Shown here piece after piece: positions 35,311 to 46,419 of a DNA stretch of 64,000 bases. This stretch comes from Cepaea nemoralis (lineage: Eukaryota > Mollusca > Gastropoda > Stylommatophora > Helicidae): NCBI GenBank assembly GCA_014155875.1, contig JACEFZ010001381.1, forward strand, positions 1,272,265 through 1,336,264, written 5' to 3'. Position 1 is the first letter of the stretch. The number at the start of each line of letters is the position of its first letter. The notes under the pieces were generated by a model. That model saw only the letters and a program-made list of their open reading frames with translations, did no database searches and was not told where the DNA came from. Made by a program: the position numbers and the translations under genes.

Positions 35311-38300
35311 CTTCTTTCTTCTTCGTTCATCCGGAGTTTTTTTTTTCCGGATGTGATTGCGTTGTGCCTGTTTACAGCAGAGCTGCGTTCTTGCGCCGTT
35401 AGGCCGACACATCCGACTTCTGCGGGCATTTGTTGACCGGGTTAACCTTCCCGGGGGTTTCTTAGGACGTTTGACTCTCACTGTGTGTGGTGTTATCCCC
35501 CATCCCAGCTGGCCCATATAGAACAGCCAAAGATCCTGGTCAGCCCTCAAGGGAAGGCAGGGGCAGACCATGGGCATTCCCCGCCATCCAAGGAGGCTTC
35601 CATACTTGCAGAGCCGATACAGTAGCGCTCTGGTACTGGGCTCACCCAAGGAATCGTCACGTCCTGCACATGGCTGCTTAGCCTCACTTCCAGTATATTG
35701 GGCCTTCCGTTCACCATAGGCTGTTCTTCCGGAAACCAGAAGTATGCAGTCTGCAGATGACATCCACACAGTGAGCTTTCAATTCGGACTTTCCATGTAA
35801 TGGATTTGCTATCCAAGCAATATTCCATTTCGTGCCACTAGGACACTTTTCCACCTTTATGAAGCCCACACAGTGGGCTTTCGATTCGGACTTTCCACGT
35901 AATGGATTTGCTATCCAAGCAATATTTCATTTCATGCCACTAGGACACTTTTCCACCTTTATGAAGCCCACACAATGGGCTTTTGATTCGGACTTTCCAC
36001 GTAATGGATTTGCTATCCAAGCAATATTCCATTTCGTGCCACTAGGACACTTTTCCACCTTTTATGAAGCCCACACAGCGAGCTTTCGATTGGACATTCC
36101 ACATAATGGATTTGCTATCCAAGCAATATTCCATTTCATGCCTCTGGGTTTTCATGCACCTTTAAATGTCAACCTGTATGTAGTTAAAGTAAGCTGCGGT
36201 CAATTTGAGCTTGTTGATATCTCCATAGAGCTTGCCCTCAAATGAAGCAGGTGTGGGCCAAAATATCTTTCTCTGTTCTGCATACGTTGGGCAATCCTGC
36301 AGCAAATGTTTTGCTGTCATTTTTCCAGTTCTACAATTACATTCATCGGTATCTCTTATCTTTAGTTTATTGAACAAGTGGTATTTCAGCCTGTTATGTC
36401 CTGTGCGGAGTCTGAAGATTGCTACTTGTTCTCTTCTGTCGAGTTTGTAATATGCATCATCCTTCTGATAGCCTGGATGCTCTGATTCCCATTTGGTTCT
36501 ATAAGTGCTTTTTATCAACCTCTTTGCCTCATTATAGGTTATGTCTATGTCAGGCTGTGGTAGTCGTCCGCCCTCTTTTGCCAGTCTGTCAGCCTCTTCG
36601 TTTCCAGGTATACTGCAATGTGATGGGATCCACTGTATTACAACTTTTTTGGATTTCTGGCATAGACCATGGAGTGCTGCTCTTAGGTCAGTTAGTTCTG
36701 TGCTGTTATTGCTCTTCAGTATTGAGACAGCTGACTTTGCATCTGTGAAGATAGCTATTTGCTTCTCTTTATTTTCCTCCATCAGGAGCATTTCTGCTGC
36801 AGTTTTCAGAGCCTCTACCTCCGCTTTGAAGTTACTTGAAAATTTTCCAGTTGCCATTGAATGTGTTTTTTTTCACTCCATTTTTTAAATTTAGGAGAAT
36901 TCCTCCTCCTCCATTCTCTATTGAATTTTTGGCTGATCCATCTGTATATGCATGGGTCCAATTCCTGCTTGGGTAATGTTCTTTTATAGTAGTTTAGGGT
37001 TATTTTTCTTCTTTCGGTTTCATGCTGAGTGTTATTTTTCTCAATACCAGGAATGTTTTCTATCATCTCAGGCAGTTGCTGCTGTCTCCAAGCTGGGAAC
37101 TTGTGTGCATTGTAAATGGGCTTGACTGTTGATATGTTAAGTATAGGATCTGCCTAATCCTTCGTTTTGCAGTTTCTACAAAGTTGCTACGCTTGAGTCT
37201 TCCCTTTCCAAAACCATTAAATCTGTTGTACATAGGGTGGTCTGTCAATCTTCTAAATTTTTCTGCTTGTTGCTGGGCTCTGCTATCTCTTCTATCCTGC
37301 ATTGGTTGTAAACAAGTGATCTTTTCTAGTTCATTAATAGGCGTTGTCTTCAGGCTTCCAGTTATGATTCGCATTCCTTGGTTTTGGACTCTACTTATTT
37401 TGTTAAAGTTTGACTTAGCTGCTGTTGCCCAAGCTGCAATGCCATATTCCAGTACTGGCCTCACCCGTCCAGTATATAACTTCTTGAGGACTTTCTCATC
37501 TGCTCCCCACGTTGTACCAGTAAGCTTTTTCATGATTGCCATTCTCTGCCTTGCTCTTGTTCGATTTTTCTCAACCTGTGTCTTCCATGTCAGGCGATGA
37601 TCAAAGGTGACTCCTAGATAGTTTGGATTTTCTTCATGGCGCAATATTTTTCCATTCAATACCAGCTTAGGTTACTGAGTTTTATTTGAGAGGGAGAACA
37701 CTGTGCATGTTGTTTTCTCCTCACTTATCTTCACTAGCCATGATTTTGACCAGTCCTCTAGCGCTAATAAGGCTTGCTGTATTCTGCTGTTAGCTGTACT
37801 AATATATTCTTCAGATGTCCATATGGCTAGGTCATCTGCAAAGGAGGATGTGTGTACTCTGGCTGGAAAATTTTCTGTGATGTCATTTATATATGCTAGG
37901 AATAATGTTGGTGAAAGAACTCCTCCTTGGAGGACACCTTGCTCCAACAGCATCATTTTGCTTGTTTGTCCTTTACTTTTGTCCTGGCAGTTCTGTTCTC
38001 AAGGTAGTGGCTGATCCATTTATACATTTTTCCACAAACATGCATTTTTTGCAGTTTTACTTTCAGTCCTTCCTTCCATACTTTATCAAATGCTTTTTCT
38101 AAATCTATCCAGACTGCTAGTGTGTGCTTTTTCTCTTGGAAGGCATCCTCTATTTCCTGAGCTATATAGGTTATTTGATCTTCAGTGGATCTGTACTTTC
38201 TGAATCCTGCTTGGTGTGGTGTTAAGAGTTTGTTTTCTTCCAGATGCCATGTTAGCCTGCCATTGATAATGCGTTCCATTAATTTTCCTACACAGCTAAG

Positions 38301-40025
38301 TAGACTGATAGGTCGATAGCCATTTGGTTCTTCCAGGTCTTTTCCTTTCTTTCGGACTGGTATTAGTATAGCTTCCTTCCATGCCTGTGGGACTATTCCT
38401 CTCTTCCAGCTGTTATTTAGGACTGCTAGTAGTTTCTTCTTTGCCTTGGTGCCTAGTCCTATTAGCATTTCATTTGTGATTCCATCCTTTCCTGGTGATT
38501 TCTTCTTTTTTAGGGTATTCATTGCCTGTTCCATTTCTTCCATTGTTAGATTTGCCATCATATATTCTGCTGCTGTCTCTGTATTTCTATGATGTATCTG
38601 TCTTTGATTGCTTTCATCTGTTCGGTTGTAATATCAATGTGGTTTGCATTTGCATAGTGTTCCATTAGTGCATTTGCAGCCTTTTTTCCTATAAGCAAGG
38701 CATGTCCTTGTTTAATTGTTATTTGTTTGTTTCTAGTCCTTGTTTGTTTCTAGGTCCTTCATTGTTCATGGCTTTCACTAGCTTCCATAGTTTGTTTCCA
38801 TCCCTGTCAAAATTCAGGTTTTCTGTTTTTTCCCTCAACAATCTCTTGTTGTTTGATTTACTGTTCTTTTATATTTTGCTGAGATGGCTTTGAGAGAGAT
38901 GTTCGCTTCAATTGTTTGTTCTCTCTCTGCTGTCTTCCTGGCATCTTCAACTTTGTCCTCCAAACTTTGTAGTTCTTCAGTCCAGTATGGTTTGTAATTT
39001 TTCCTCGCTCCTCTAGGAATGGACTCAGTGGCTGCCTGTATTATCGCTCTGTTTAGACTTTCCACCATTTGCTTTATGTTGCCATAACGTGTATTTATGT
39101 TTTCACAATATTTGTCTGTTAGTATGGCAAATCTGTCCCAATCTGCTCGTTTGTAATTCCAGCGGGGCAAGGGCTTTTGCTCCTGTGGAACATACTCCAT
39201 ATTCATTACAAGCTTGATTGGTCTGTGGTCACTACCTGCTATTTGGTCCAGCACGTGGCGATCGATTTTGTGGAGGATGTCTCCTGTGCAGAAAGCTAAG
39301 TCTGGAGTAGAAGTGGTAATCCATCTTCTGGAGTAGAAGCTCGGTGTGTCATCCGCTTTGTTGAGTAGATTGAGATTTGAGTCTATTTCCCAGTCCTCCA
39401 ATTCATCTCCTCTTTTGTCAGTATCTGGGTATCCCCATCTTTCTGAACGGCTATTAAAGTCTCCGACAATAATGCAGTTTGTGTCAGTTATTTTCATGTT
39501 TGAGAGTGTAAGGTCCTTATCTGCTGGGCTATACAGATTGTAGATTCTTATTTTCACGTCCTTTATCATTATAGCAACACCTATAATTTCCGTTTGGTTG
39601 TCAGAGATCACAGATACTTCGCTGCAAGGTATTGTATTTCGTGTAAGTATTAGAACTCCTCCTTTGTGTCCTTCGCGGTCGAAACGTGTGGCCTGATATC
39701 CTCTGACTGAGAATTTGTGATTGGCGTTGAGGTGTGTCTCTTGAATGCATGCCACATCTATTCTATCTTTATGAAGACACTGTGTTAGGGAGTCTTTCTT
39801 CTTGTAAACTCCTTCGGCATTCCACTGTAGTATGTTGAGTGTCCGGGGTATTTGGTCAATAGCTCTTAACCTACTCCTCTGTGCCTTGACTCCACAGCAC
39901 AGGGGAAGGTGACCACCAGTAGTCATGGGTGGACCCCCTCGAGGCAGGGGGCCCGGCACTATCGCCGCCTGATAGGACTTCACGGGATTAGCACCATAAC
40001 GATTAATTTTGATTTGTGACATCAT
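35311..40025 (-). mobile_element. Nearly complete family A LINE (I/Nimb-like), 4.7 kb
   Basis: Flanked by the 13-bp direct repeat CATCCTAGCAATT at 35298-35310 and 40026-40038. Order on the minus strand: endonuclease 39839-39215 (LNILQWNAEGV, IQETHLN, GDFNSRSERWG, SDHRP); reverse transcriptase 38561-37672 (GYRPISLLSCVGKLMERI, HQAGFRKYRSTEDQ, DLEKAFDKVW, FADD at about 37842-37831); RNase H 36857-36500 (FTDAKSAV, WIPSHCSIPGNEEADRLA); a Cys/His segment; a 3' UTR with 103-bp repeats; and the S5 end. The ORF is broken at several points, so this copy is inactive. No ORF1 is present. The clade name is an inference from the domain order and RNase H. Confidence 0.9.
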
Positions 40026-40059
40026 CATCCTAGCAATTAATTTGTATGATATAATTTTT

Positions 40060-40315
40060 TTTTTTTTTTGTCTATCCTGTTTACAGGACATCGCTGTCAA
40101 TACCAGCATTTTACTGCTGTTGTTGATGTCTTGGCAAGTTTACATTCAGTAGTTTGCCACTCCTTTCTGAATGACCGGCTCTCATACCAATTCGCTAATA
40201 CCCAGCTCAACGCAATATGCTGCCAAATGGGTCGCCGCTGTGTTTCGAATGCAGGTAAGTGGACTTATGAATCGCGTCTGTAAGCCCTTCGCCATGGAGA
40301 CCAGCGCATGATATA
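40060..40315 (-). mobile_element. tRNA-derived SINE, family S2 (best copy)
   Basis: On the minus strand it begins GCTGGTCTCCATGGCGAAGG, then GCTTACAGACGCG, CTGCATTCGAAACACAG (B box) and the common body ending at TGACAGCGATGTCCTGTAAA with an A-rich tail. The A/B box arrangement supports a tRNA origin. It lies just beyond the 5' flank of the family A LINE. Confidence 0.7.
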
Positions 40316-41051
40316 ATAGAAGATACTAATTTATTCATCACTCAGTGCTGCACTGTGAATCTGGTACTGTAAAATGTTAGTGAATGAATATGTTTCAAAA
40401 TCTATTTTTTGTTTACAATGTCCAGCGGAATGTAATAATTTATTGTGTCCCAAACAACTCATTATACAGTATGTTGATTCCATATATTGTGCGTTTTTTA
40501 AAACTTCTATCCTATCCAATTATTTCATGACATAACTCTATCCCAGATGTGTCTGTAACTTTTTCAGTCCAAAAATCGTATTATTTTTAAAATGCAGTTT
40601 CTTCCCAAAAATTGTGTTATTTTAACTCCTTCAGCCTCAAATATTTATTGGTTATCTGAAAATAATAAAAAGAATTCAAACTTAAAAGGTTGCTACATTG
40701 TAAGGTAGAGTTATTAACTGATTCAGCGCCAAACAAGAAGTATGTTTACACCAAGCATGGTACAACAAATGAACAAGTATTATCATGTAAATGTCCTGTT
40801 CACTGAGCATTGAAATTGTGGAAGATACCACGAAACAAAACAACACAATGAACCTAGTATGGCAGTATATCGTCCTTCTGTCCAAATGTGAGGTCACATG
40901 TGGTGATATATTATCCTTCAGCACTAAATCAGTTAAGTAGAAAGCTTGAATGGCAGTAGGTGTACCATGTTGTTTCTGACTTCACATTAATTTTGGTTTG
41001 ACACACTTATTACAGGAAATGTAAAACCTCAGAAACTATTTAAAACTGTAC

Positions 41052-41209
41052 CTTGAAATATCTGATCCAAAGTTCCCATTGACCTTCAGGTAATGCAGAA
41101 GCCATTCTGTAGCAGACGCCCCAGAGAAGCAATTGTCAAAAGTTTTCATATATCGTCTATGGCGGCCACATGGCAAATACTGACGAAACGCTAAAATTAC
41201 ATCATTCCA
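41052..41209 (-). CDS. DEPDC1: DEPDC1 exon: N-terminal half of DEP domain
   Basis: The exon encodes WNDVILAFRQYLP, then a basic RHRRYMKTF stretch, CFSGASATEWLLHYL and NFGSDISR. This is the first half of a DEP domain: Trp-Asn start, basic helix, Cys-Phe and the Trp-Leu helix. The acceptor follows TTATTTCAG at 41210-41212 and the donor is GT at 41051-41050. It enters in phase 0 and leaves in phase 2 with AG, so an Arg codon is completed by G in the next exon (31333). DEP domains in this family mediate membrane or partner binding. The preceding exon should hold a short N-terminus; no candidate was identified up to 64000. Confidence 0.88.
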
Positions 41210-41464
41210 CTGAAATAACAAAGGATGTTTATCAAACCTATTTTACTTTGAAAACTGTTAGGAACTTTAGCCTGTTCACACATTAATACAGGACAGTCAA
41301 AACATTGAAACAAATGTAAACATAGAAGTAAATATATCTGTATAGCTAACACAAAATATGTTTTAAAAGACATTTCAGTGATTTTATAAAAACATATAAT
41401 TTAACATTCGTCTTGTTACATTATCATGCATATATTGGACACTTGCATCACATGCTTAGCTGTA

Positions 41465-41790
41465 ATTTTACCGATTCCAGTTACATTCAGTGCTATCTCC
41501 TATCTTTAACTTGTTTAACAAGTGATATCTCAGTTGATTTTGTGTCTGAAGATTTCTACTTAATCGCTTCTATAAAGTTAGTAATGCACCATCTTTCCAT
41601 GTGGCCTGGATTCTCTGATTCCCACTTGGTTCTAGCGCCTGCTTCTTACAAACTTCTTAACCTCACTATAAGTTATGTGTGTATCAGACTGAGGTTAACT
41701 TCCACCTTCTTGTGCTAATTTGTCATCCTCATTGGATAAGATCCACAGAAACCTTTAGAATTTCTGACACACTACTACAGTTGTTTGAAG
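41465..41790 (-). mobile_element. Degenerate family A LINE fragment
   Basis: Nucleotide resemblance to 32970-33280: TATCTCCTATCTTTAACTTG, GGATTCTCTGATTCCCA and TTCTAGCGC-like blocks run in the same order, with many substitutions and indels. It covers the end of RNase H and the Cys/His segment. It is clearly older than the copy at 35311 and lies 5' of the DEP exon. Confidence 0.65.
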
Positions 41791-41796
41791 TTTTAC

Positions 41797-41945
41797 GTTT
41801 AGTTTAGTCAACGGATCAACATCATGGCACACGGGTGTAACCCATAAGTGCTCCATTCTTCTCCTAACTCAAGCCTGAGTCCGGAGAAACTCAGCTCAGT
41901 GCACAAACTCCATAGCACCGGCGAGGATCCTAAAATAATTTGGGC
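41797..41945 (-). mobile_element. SINE family S1, 3' part, split by a LINE
   Basis: Matches 23730-23880 (AGTTTAGTCAACGGATCAAC, GGCACACGGGTGTAACCC and the GGAGAAACTCAGCTCA blocks). It breaks at AATTTGGG, where family B LINE sequence begins, and resumes at 42640 with GGTAGATTTTTAACTAG, so the LINE fragment appears to be inserted in the SINE. The SINE middle is also deleted, between GCCCGG and ACACCATACC. Confidence 0.75.
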
Positions 41946-42640
41946 CGCACTGAGTTTGAAGTGCAACAGCTGATCCAGAGCAACATACATCAAGGTGACA
42001 TAGTCATCTACACCGATGGACGTAGTGGCTGGGGCTTTATTGCAAAGGCTAATGGGCAAGTCTTGAAAAAGGAGAGTCTGGCATTGAGACTACGACCTTC
42101 AGCATGAGAATGGAGGCAGTAACAGCGGCATTCCGGTGGCTAGAAAAGACTACTGCAACACACGTATTCATTACGGATTCAAAGAGTATGCTTAGCAAGG
42201 TGAAGAAAGAAATGTTTCGTGTGGAATGGCTCTCGTCACTTCAGAGGTCACAGATCGTGAGAACTGTATGGATATTTTGCCCTGGCCATGCGGGTGTACG
42301 AGGGAATTAACAGACTGATAGGCTAGCAGGGAAGGCACCTCTTGGTGGAATTTTGCCTATGGACAAGGGGGGAGGTGGTCGTGCGCTTGTGGAACCAGGT
42401 GTAGAAGGCAGGAGGAACAGATTGAGAACCCATATGTGGAAAGAATGAGATTGCGGGGGATCGGCAGGGGTTCTGGAAGAATCTCAAAACTGAGAGGGTA
42501 GACTAGGACAACTTTTAATCAGATAGCGGTGGGAACGATTAGTAGTGTGACTCTTTGCTGGCTGTTGAACGAAGGGACGGAGCACTATGGGAATGTCCTG
42601 AGTGCAGTGATGTCGGTTCTTAACTCAACTCAACTTGGTA
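41946..42640 (+). mobile_element. LINE family B 3' fragment with RNase H
   Basis: Plus-strand frames read DIVIYTDGRSGWGFIAKANG, then RMEAVTAAFRWLEKTTATHV, FITDSKSMLSKVKKE, IVRTVWIFCPGHAGVRGN and SVTLCWLLNEGTE. These are RNase H motifs (YTDG, ITDSK, NxQxDRLA after a stop). The 3' end is a CTTAACTCAACTCAACTT tail. It is interrupted by stops, so no product is expected. Confidence 0.75.
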
Positions 42641-43107
42641 GATTTTTAACTAGAAATTTTGCCCGGACACCATACCTCGAGACCACTGTATGGATATTTT
42701 GCCCTGGCCATGCGGGTGTACGAGGGAATTAACAGACTGATAGGCTAGCAGGGAAGGCACCTCTTGGTGGAATTTTGCCTATGGACAGGGGGGAGGTGGT
42801 CGTGCGCTTGTGGAACCAAGTGTAGAAGGCAGAGGAACAGATTGAGAACCCATATGTGGAAAGAATGAGATTGCGGGGGATCGGCAGGGGTTCTGGAAGA
42901 ATCTCAAAACTGAGAGGGTAGACTAGGACAACTTTTAATCAGATAGCGGTGGGAACGATTAGTAGTGTGACTCTTCGCTGGCTGTTGAACGAAGGGACGG
43001 AGCACTATGGGAATGTCCTGAGTGCAGTGATGTCGGTTCTTAACTCAACTCAACTTGGTAGATTTTTAACTAGAAATTTTGCCCGGACACCATACCTCGA
43101 GACCACT
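42264..43107 (+). repeat. 422-bp tandem duplication, two units
   Basis: 42264-42685 is repeated almost exactly as 42686-43107. Each unit runs from CTGTATGGATATTTTGCCCT in the LINE to GAGACCACT in the SINE remnant. Only a handful of differences are visible (for example CTTTGC/CTTCGC and GGACAAGG/GGACAGG). The junction shows CACTG microhomology. A poly(C) run of about 19 (43111-43129) and GCGCGCTGCGCAGCG follow. Confidence 0.92.
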
Positions 43108-43239
43108 CAGCCCCCCCCCCCCCCCCCCCGCGCGCTGCGCAGCGAAGTTTTAAGTTTTACAACTTCCCATATGCTAAACCAAAGCATTAGGACATCACTC
43201 CAATGTATTCCTTATCAGATCAATCTCTACCACTCATTT

Positions 43240-43440
43240 TATGAGGTTTGGTTGACTCCCAAAGCCAGTGGTTTGAAATAAATCCATTTCTGTCATCATT
43301 GGGAGTTGAACCTATGACCATGAACCTATACCATGGCTCATTGCACCACTCTCTGACAAATATTTGATATGTAAACTGGAGTACCAGTAACATCAGTGCC
43401 ATTCATATTGTTTGACATAAACAACCCGCCCATGTGGTTG
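43240..43440 (-). mobile_element. Possible tRNA-derived SINE
   Basis: On the minus strand GAGAGTGGTGCAATGAGCCA and TGGTATAGG precede a GGTTCAACTCCC B box. The arrangement is tRNA-like, but no second copy or target duplication was found. Confidence 0.4.
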
Positions 43441-43462
43441 ACTTAATTCACATGTGTTTTAA

Positions 43463-43992
43463 CCCTACCAGACCGCTGTACCAATTTTTCGGTAATTTCC
43501 TAATCTGCCACTATACCGATGTACCTAATTTTCAGTAATTTGCCTAGTACGTGAAAAAAATGCGTCACAAACTAAAAATAACCAACCAATCGTGGTCAAA
43601 CCTCATGGTTAGCCATTGCAAATGTCTGCCCCCCATAGGTTTGAATTGACTTTATGTGGTTTAATGCGAAAAAATTCTGAAAATTCACAATGAAACGAGC
43701 GGCTGATGAACCAAGCACTTCAACAAGAAAGCGAAGTAGGTCTAGGCTTTTCACAGTCCAACAGGTGATCGATACTTTGGTTTATTCAGACTGGATTGGC
43801 ACACAAAGGTGGAATATTGGCGCTAGATGAAAGGTAGACCTATTTTCTACAATGTCTCCAAGTTACATCTTATTCTAACCACTTGTTTGCATGTAACTAA
43901 CATTTTTCTATATCATGTTGGTTTTTTCTATTTAATGCTCAGGAGCCCAGGTAATAGGGACAGTTAGGTTCAGGGCCTCAGGTCTGGTAGGG
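43463..43992 (+). mobile_element. piggyBac-like deletion derivative, 530 bp
   Basis: Bounded by TTAA at 43459-43462 and 43993-43996, with inverted ends CCCTACCAGACC and GGTCTGGTAGGG. TTAA duplication and CCCT termini are the piggyBac signature. It keeps a short plus-strand ORF resembling a transposase N-terminus; the remaining transposase is deleted. Confidence 0.9.
43690..43830 (+). CDS. 46-codon ORF in piggyBac derivative
   Basis: Starts ATG and reads MKRAADEPSTSTRKRSRSRL, then FTVQQVIDTLVYSDW and a TGA. The acidic/Ser-Thr/basic N-terminus is typical of piggyBac-family transposases before the DDE core, none of which remains here. The ORF ends soon after the tryptophan. Whether it is expressed cannot be told. 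Confidence 0.55.
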   Translation: MKRAADEPSTSTRKRSRSRLFTVQQVIDTLVYSDWIGTQRWNIGAR

Positions 43993-43999
43993 TTAATTA

Positions 44000-46290
44000 T
44001 ATAATTATGCTACTTATAACTATGAACATTTAAGTCAACTCTCTAGTCATATAAATGAAGTTAGTTTAGGTTCCTCCTCTATATGTCAAATTAATTGTCA
44101 AATGCATGGACAATCCAGGGACATTAAGTTAGCATTGCTCAGTGTTGTAGTAGTATCCGTAATTGTTACTACATGTATTTTCCTAAACTACATGTAAAAC
44201 TACACTTACTTTCAGATATGCTGAAGATCTTATTGTTTTAGTAAGGTCCTTAGATGGCATTTTAAAATATAATTTCTTAAAACATAGTTATAATAGTGCC
44301 AACATAAATACCTCAATAAGGTGCTGAATTTCTTGTTCAGTTTTATCCAACATAATATATTGTAGTTTTTTTTTTTTTAATAATTACTGCAGCACCCAAA
44401 TCTAGTACTGAGAAAGAGACTTCAATGTGATATGAGTTAATGTTAGATCTTTCAGTGGAAACAGACACGATACTGAATAAAAAAGAGCTCATGAAAGAAC
44501 AAAATCCTTGTATAACAAAAACAACTGTATGCATATCCATCAATATCAGAGCCTCAGAACAGAAAGACTGAACATTTTATTATTGCCCAAAGATTCTGTG
44601 GGTTTGTAGTAAGTGATCTGAGTTGATGAAAGATGTGACGTCTGTTCCATCTACAAATTTATAATAAATATAATTTACTCATTTACACAGAAATGAACAC
44701 TGACACTGTCCATGAAGAATTATCTTGCTATAATAAAATGAAGTATTTCTAAGGTAATTCCATACAATTCTAGATATGAACATTTGTGAAAAGATGAGTT
44801 CAGATACCTTGAAACGAGATATGGATATCGAATTAACACAAAATATAACTAGGAACCTTGACTAAAGGGAAGACACGCAGACAACGGTGAGCAACTTCAA
44901 CCAGTCTTTATCACTGAACAAACAAGAATACTTAGATAGATAACTGAAATATCACAGATAAGTAATCCACATTTCAACAAATACACAAACAAAAATTGGT
45001 GAAAAGTGGATTACTTAACTTTGTGATTGTGTGATTTCAGTTTTTAACCTATGTATTCTGTTATTTTTCTTTTTCTGTTTTATTCATTGATAGACTTTGG
45101 TAGAAATGTTCGCTGGTATCTGTGTCTTACATCTTGTCATAGTTATATTTTGTGCGCAGTCGGTTTCCTGCATCAGCTCAACGGCAGTCACTTCTTTGAT
45201 AAGAGATGTATTGAGTTTCAGTGTAGCTATGGGGAAACTAATTCAGTCACGTGACAATATAGCTAGTATTAAAGATTGTTACATGTCCTTTACAGGACGC
45301 TACAATCAACCCCAGCAATTATTGACTGATTGTGATTTACTAGGCAATGTTTACGGTCAGTAGTTTGCCATTGTTTTCTGAATGACCGACGCGCATACCA
45401 TTGAAATCAATGCAAAGTGATCTGCTTCCAAATCAAATTTTGGAGATTTCAAGCCCTCTACCTGTCATGTCGAAGAATTGTGAAAATTTCTTCACTAACC
45501 CCTAAGTGTATGCTCTGAACTGTTTACCTCATAATTCATAACTGGTATGATCCAATTCTATTTATAATAGCCTATCATTGGAGCTATCCCAAGAATATCA
45601 TTTGGTAGAAAGAAACTTGTGAATCTTTATTAGTGGTGTGTGGAGAAGCAAATGGCAATGAAAAATATATGTTTTATTTACTACTTTGTTGTGTGCAGTA
45701 TAATACAACTTTCTTCTTGGCAATGGAATCATTGTTATCCACAGCCTTCAGTCACTCATGTTACATATTGTTTCCACTATAGATGTTTCCTCCATGCCAT
45801 GATGTCAAGCTGTCCAACATGTCTCTATGACTTCCCATGTTTCGCTTCCCCTCCAACCAGGGAGTAGAAAAACCCTAGCCAGATGGTCACCATGGTGCCT
45901 AAAAACTTTTACCTGGCACCTGAATTTTAAATTTGGTTCTAGAAATATTTTTTTAAAAATATTTCATGTCCCCTTTTAGTACATGTGCATTACTTGTTTT
46001 TAAAATGAGTACCGTACATGATTTTGTTGTTTTTATTTTTATTTTTTTATTCCTGTGTATCATGAAATCAGAATAACAAACATGCCATTATACATGTCTG
46101 CACCACTGCAAGCCGACTTGTGATTTCTGCAGCAACATGTTACCTTAACGTTAACCATAGAGGTCCCTGTAACTCTGATGACAAGAGTTAGTCATCCTTA
46201 TTCCTAAAGCAGCACTAGCATGTGCCTGAAACAACATGGGAACACCACGCATCATCAACTTTTGCATTCTGTTGTTTTACGCTGACTTAA
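44000..46290. other. No gene recognised; one S2 SINE fragment
   Basis: AT-rich sequence upstream of the DEP exon. At about 45280-45410 an S2 SINE fragment is seen (CATGTCCTTTACAGGACGCT, TTTTCTGAATGACCGACG). No conserved ORF was recognised in this stretch. Confidence 0.5.
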
Positions 46291-46419
46291 ATTGTATTAG
46301 GGACGTTCATTTGAAACCCGTTCCAATGGCTTTATTGCAAAAGCATGAAAGAAACATTAACAGGTGTGGTAGAATTAAACAAAGCATTCATTTTGAATGA
46401 ATTATGCACCATGGGTTGG

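Larger units (their letters stand above)
33680..37049. repeat. 3.36-kb tandem duplication, unit 2
   Basis: Second unit, in the same order as unit 1 and followed by the rest of the family A LINE, so this unit holds the natural LINE continuity at CTCAATACCAGGAATG. It differs from unit 1 by scattered single-base indels in non-LINE parts, while the RNase H frames of both units stay open over about 230 codons with a few substitutions. Confidence 0.9.
1510..41209 (-). other. DEPDC1: DEPDC1-type gene, 10 coding exons, 5' end not found
   Basis: Gene-level entry for a DEP/RhoGAP-like protein of the DEPDC1A/B family. Exon translations follow the family order: DEP domain, basic linker, RhoGAP-like segment, long serine-rich low-complexity middle, conserved C-terminal helices and basic tail. 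Vertebrate members are cell-cycle-linked proteins implicated in mitosis and transcription control; that role is family knowledge and not visible here. All internal junctions use GT-AG and their phases agree. The start-codon exon, expected to end just before the Trp-Asn of the DEP domain, is not recognised in this window. Introns carry almost all the repeats. Frame breaks occur in three exons (listed separately). Assembly indels are favoured because splice sites and conserved motifs are intact; a young pseudogene is the alternative. The choice between DEPDC1A and DEPDC1B cannot be made. Confidence 0.88.
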
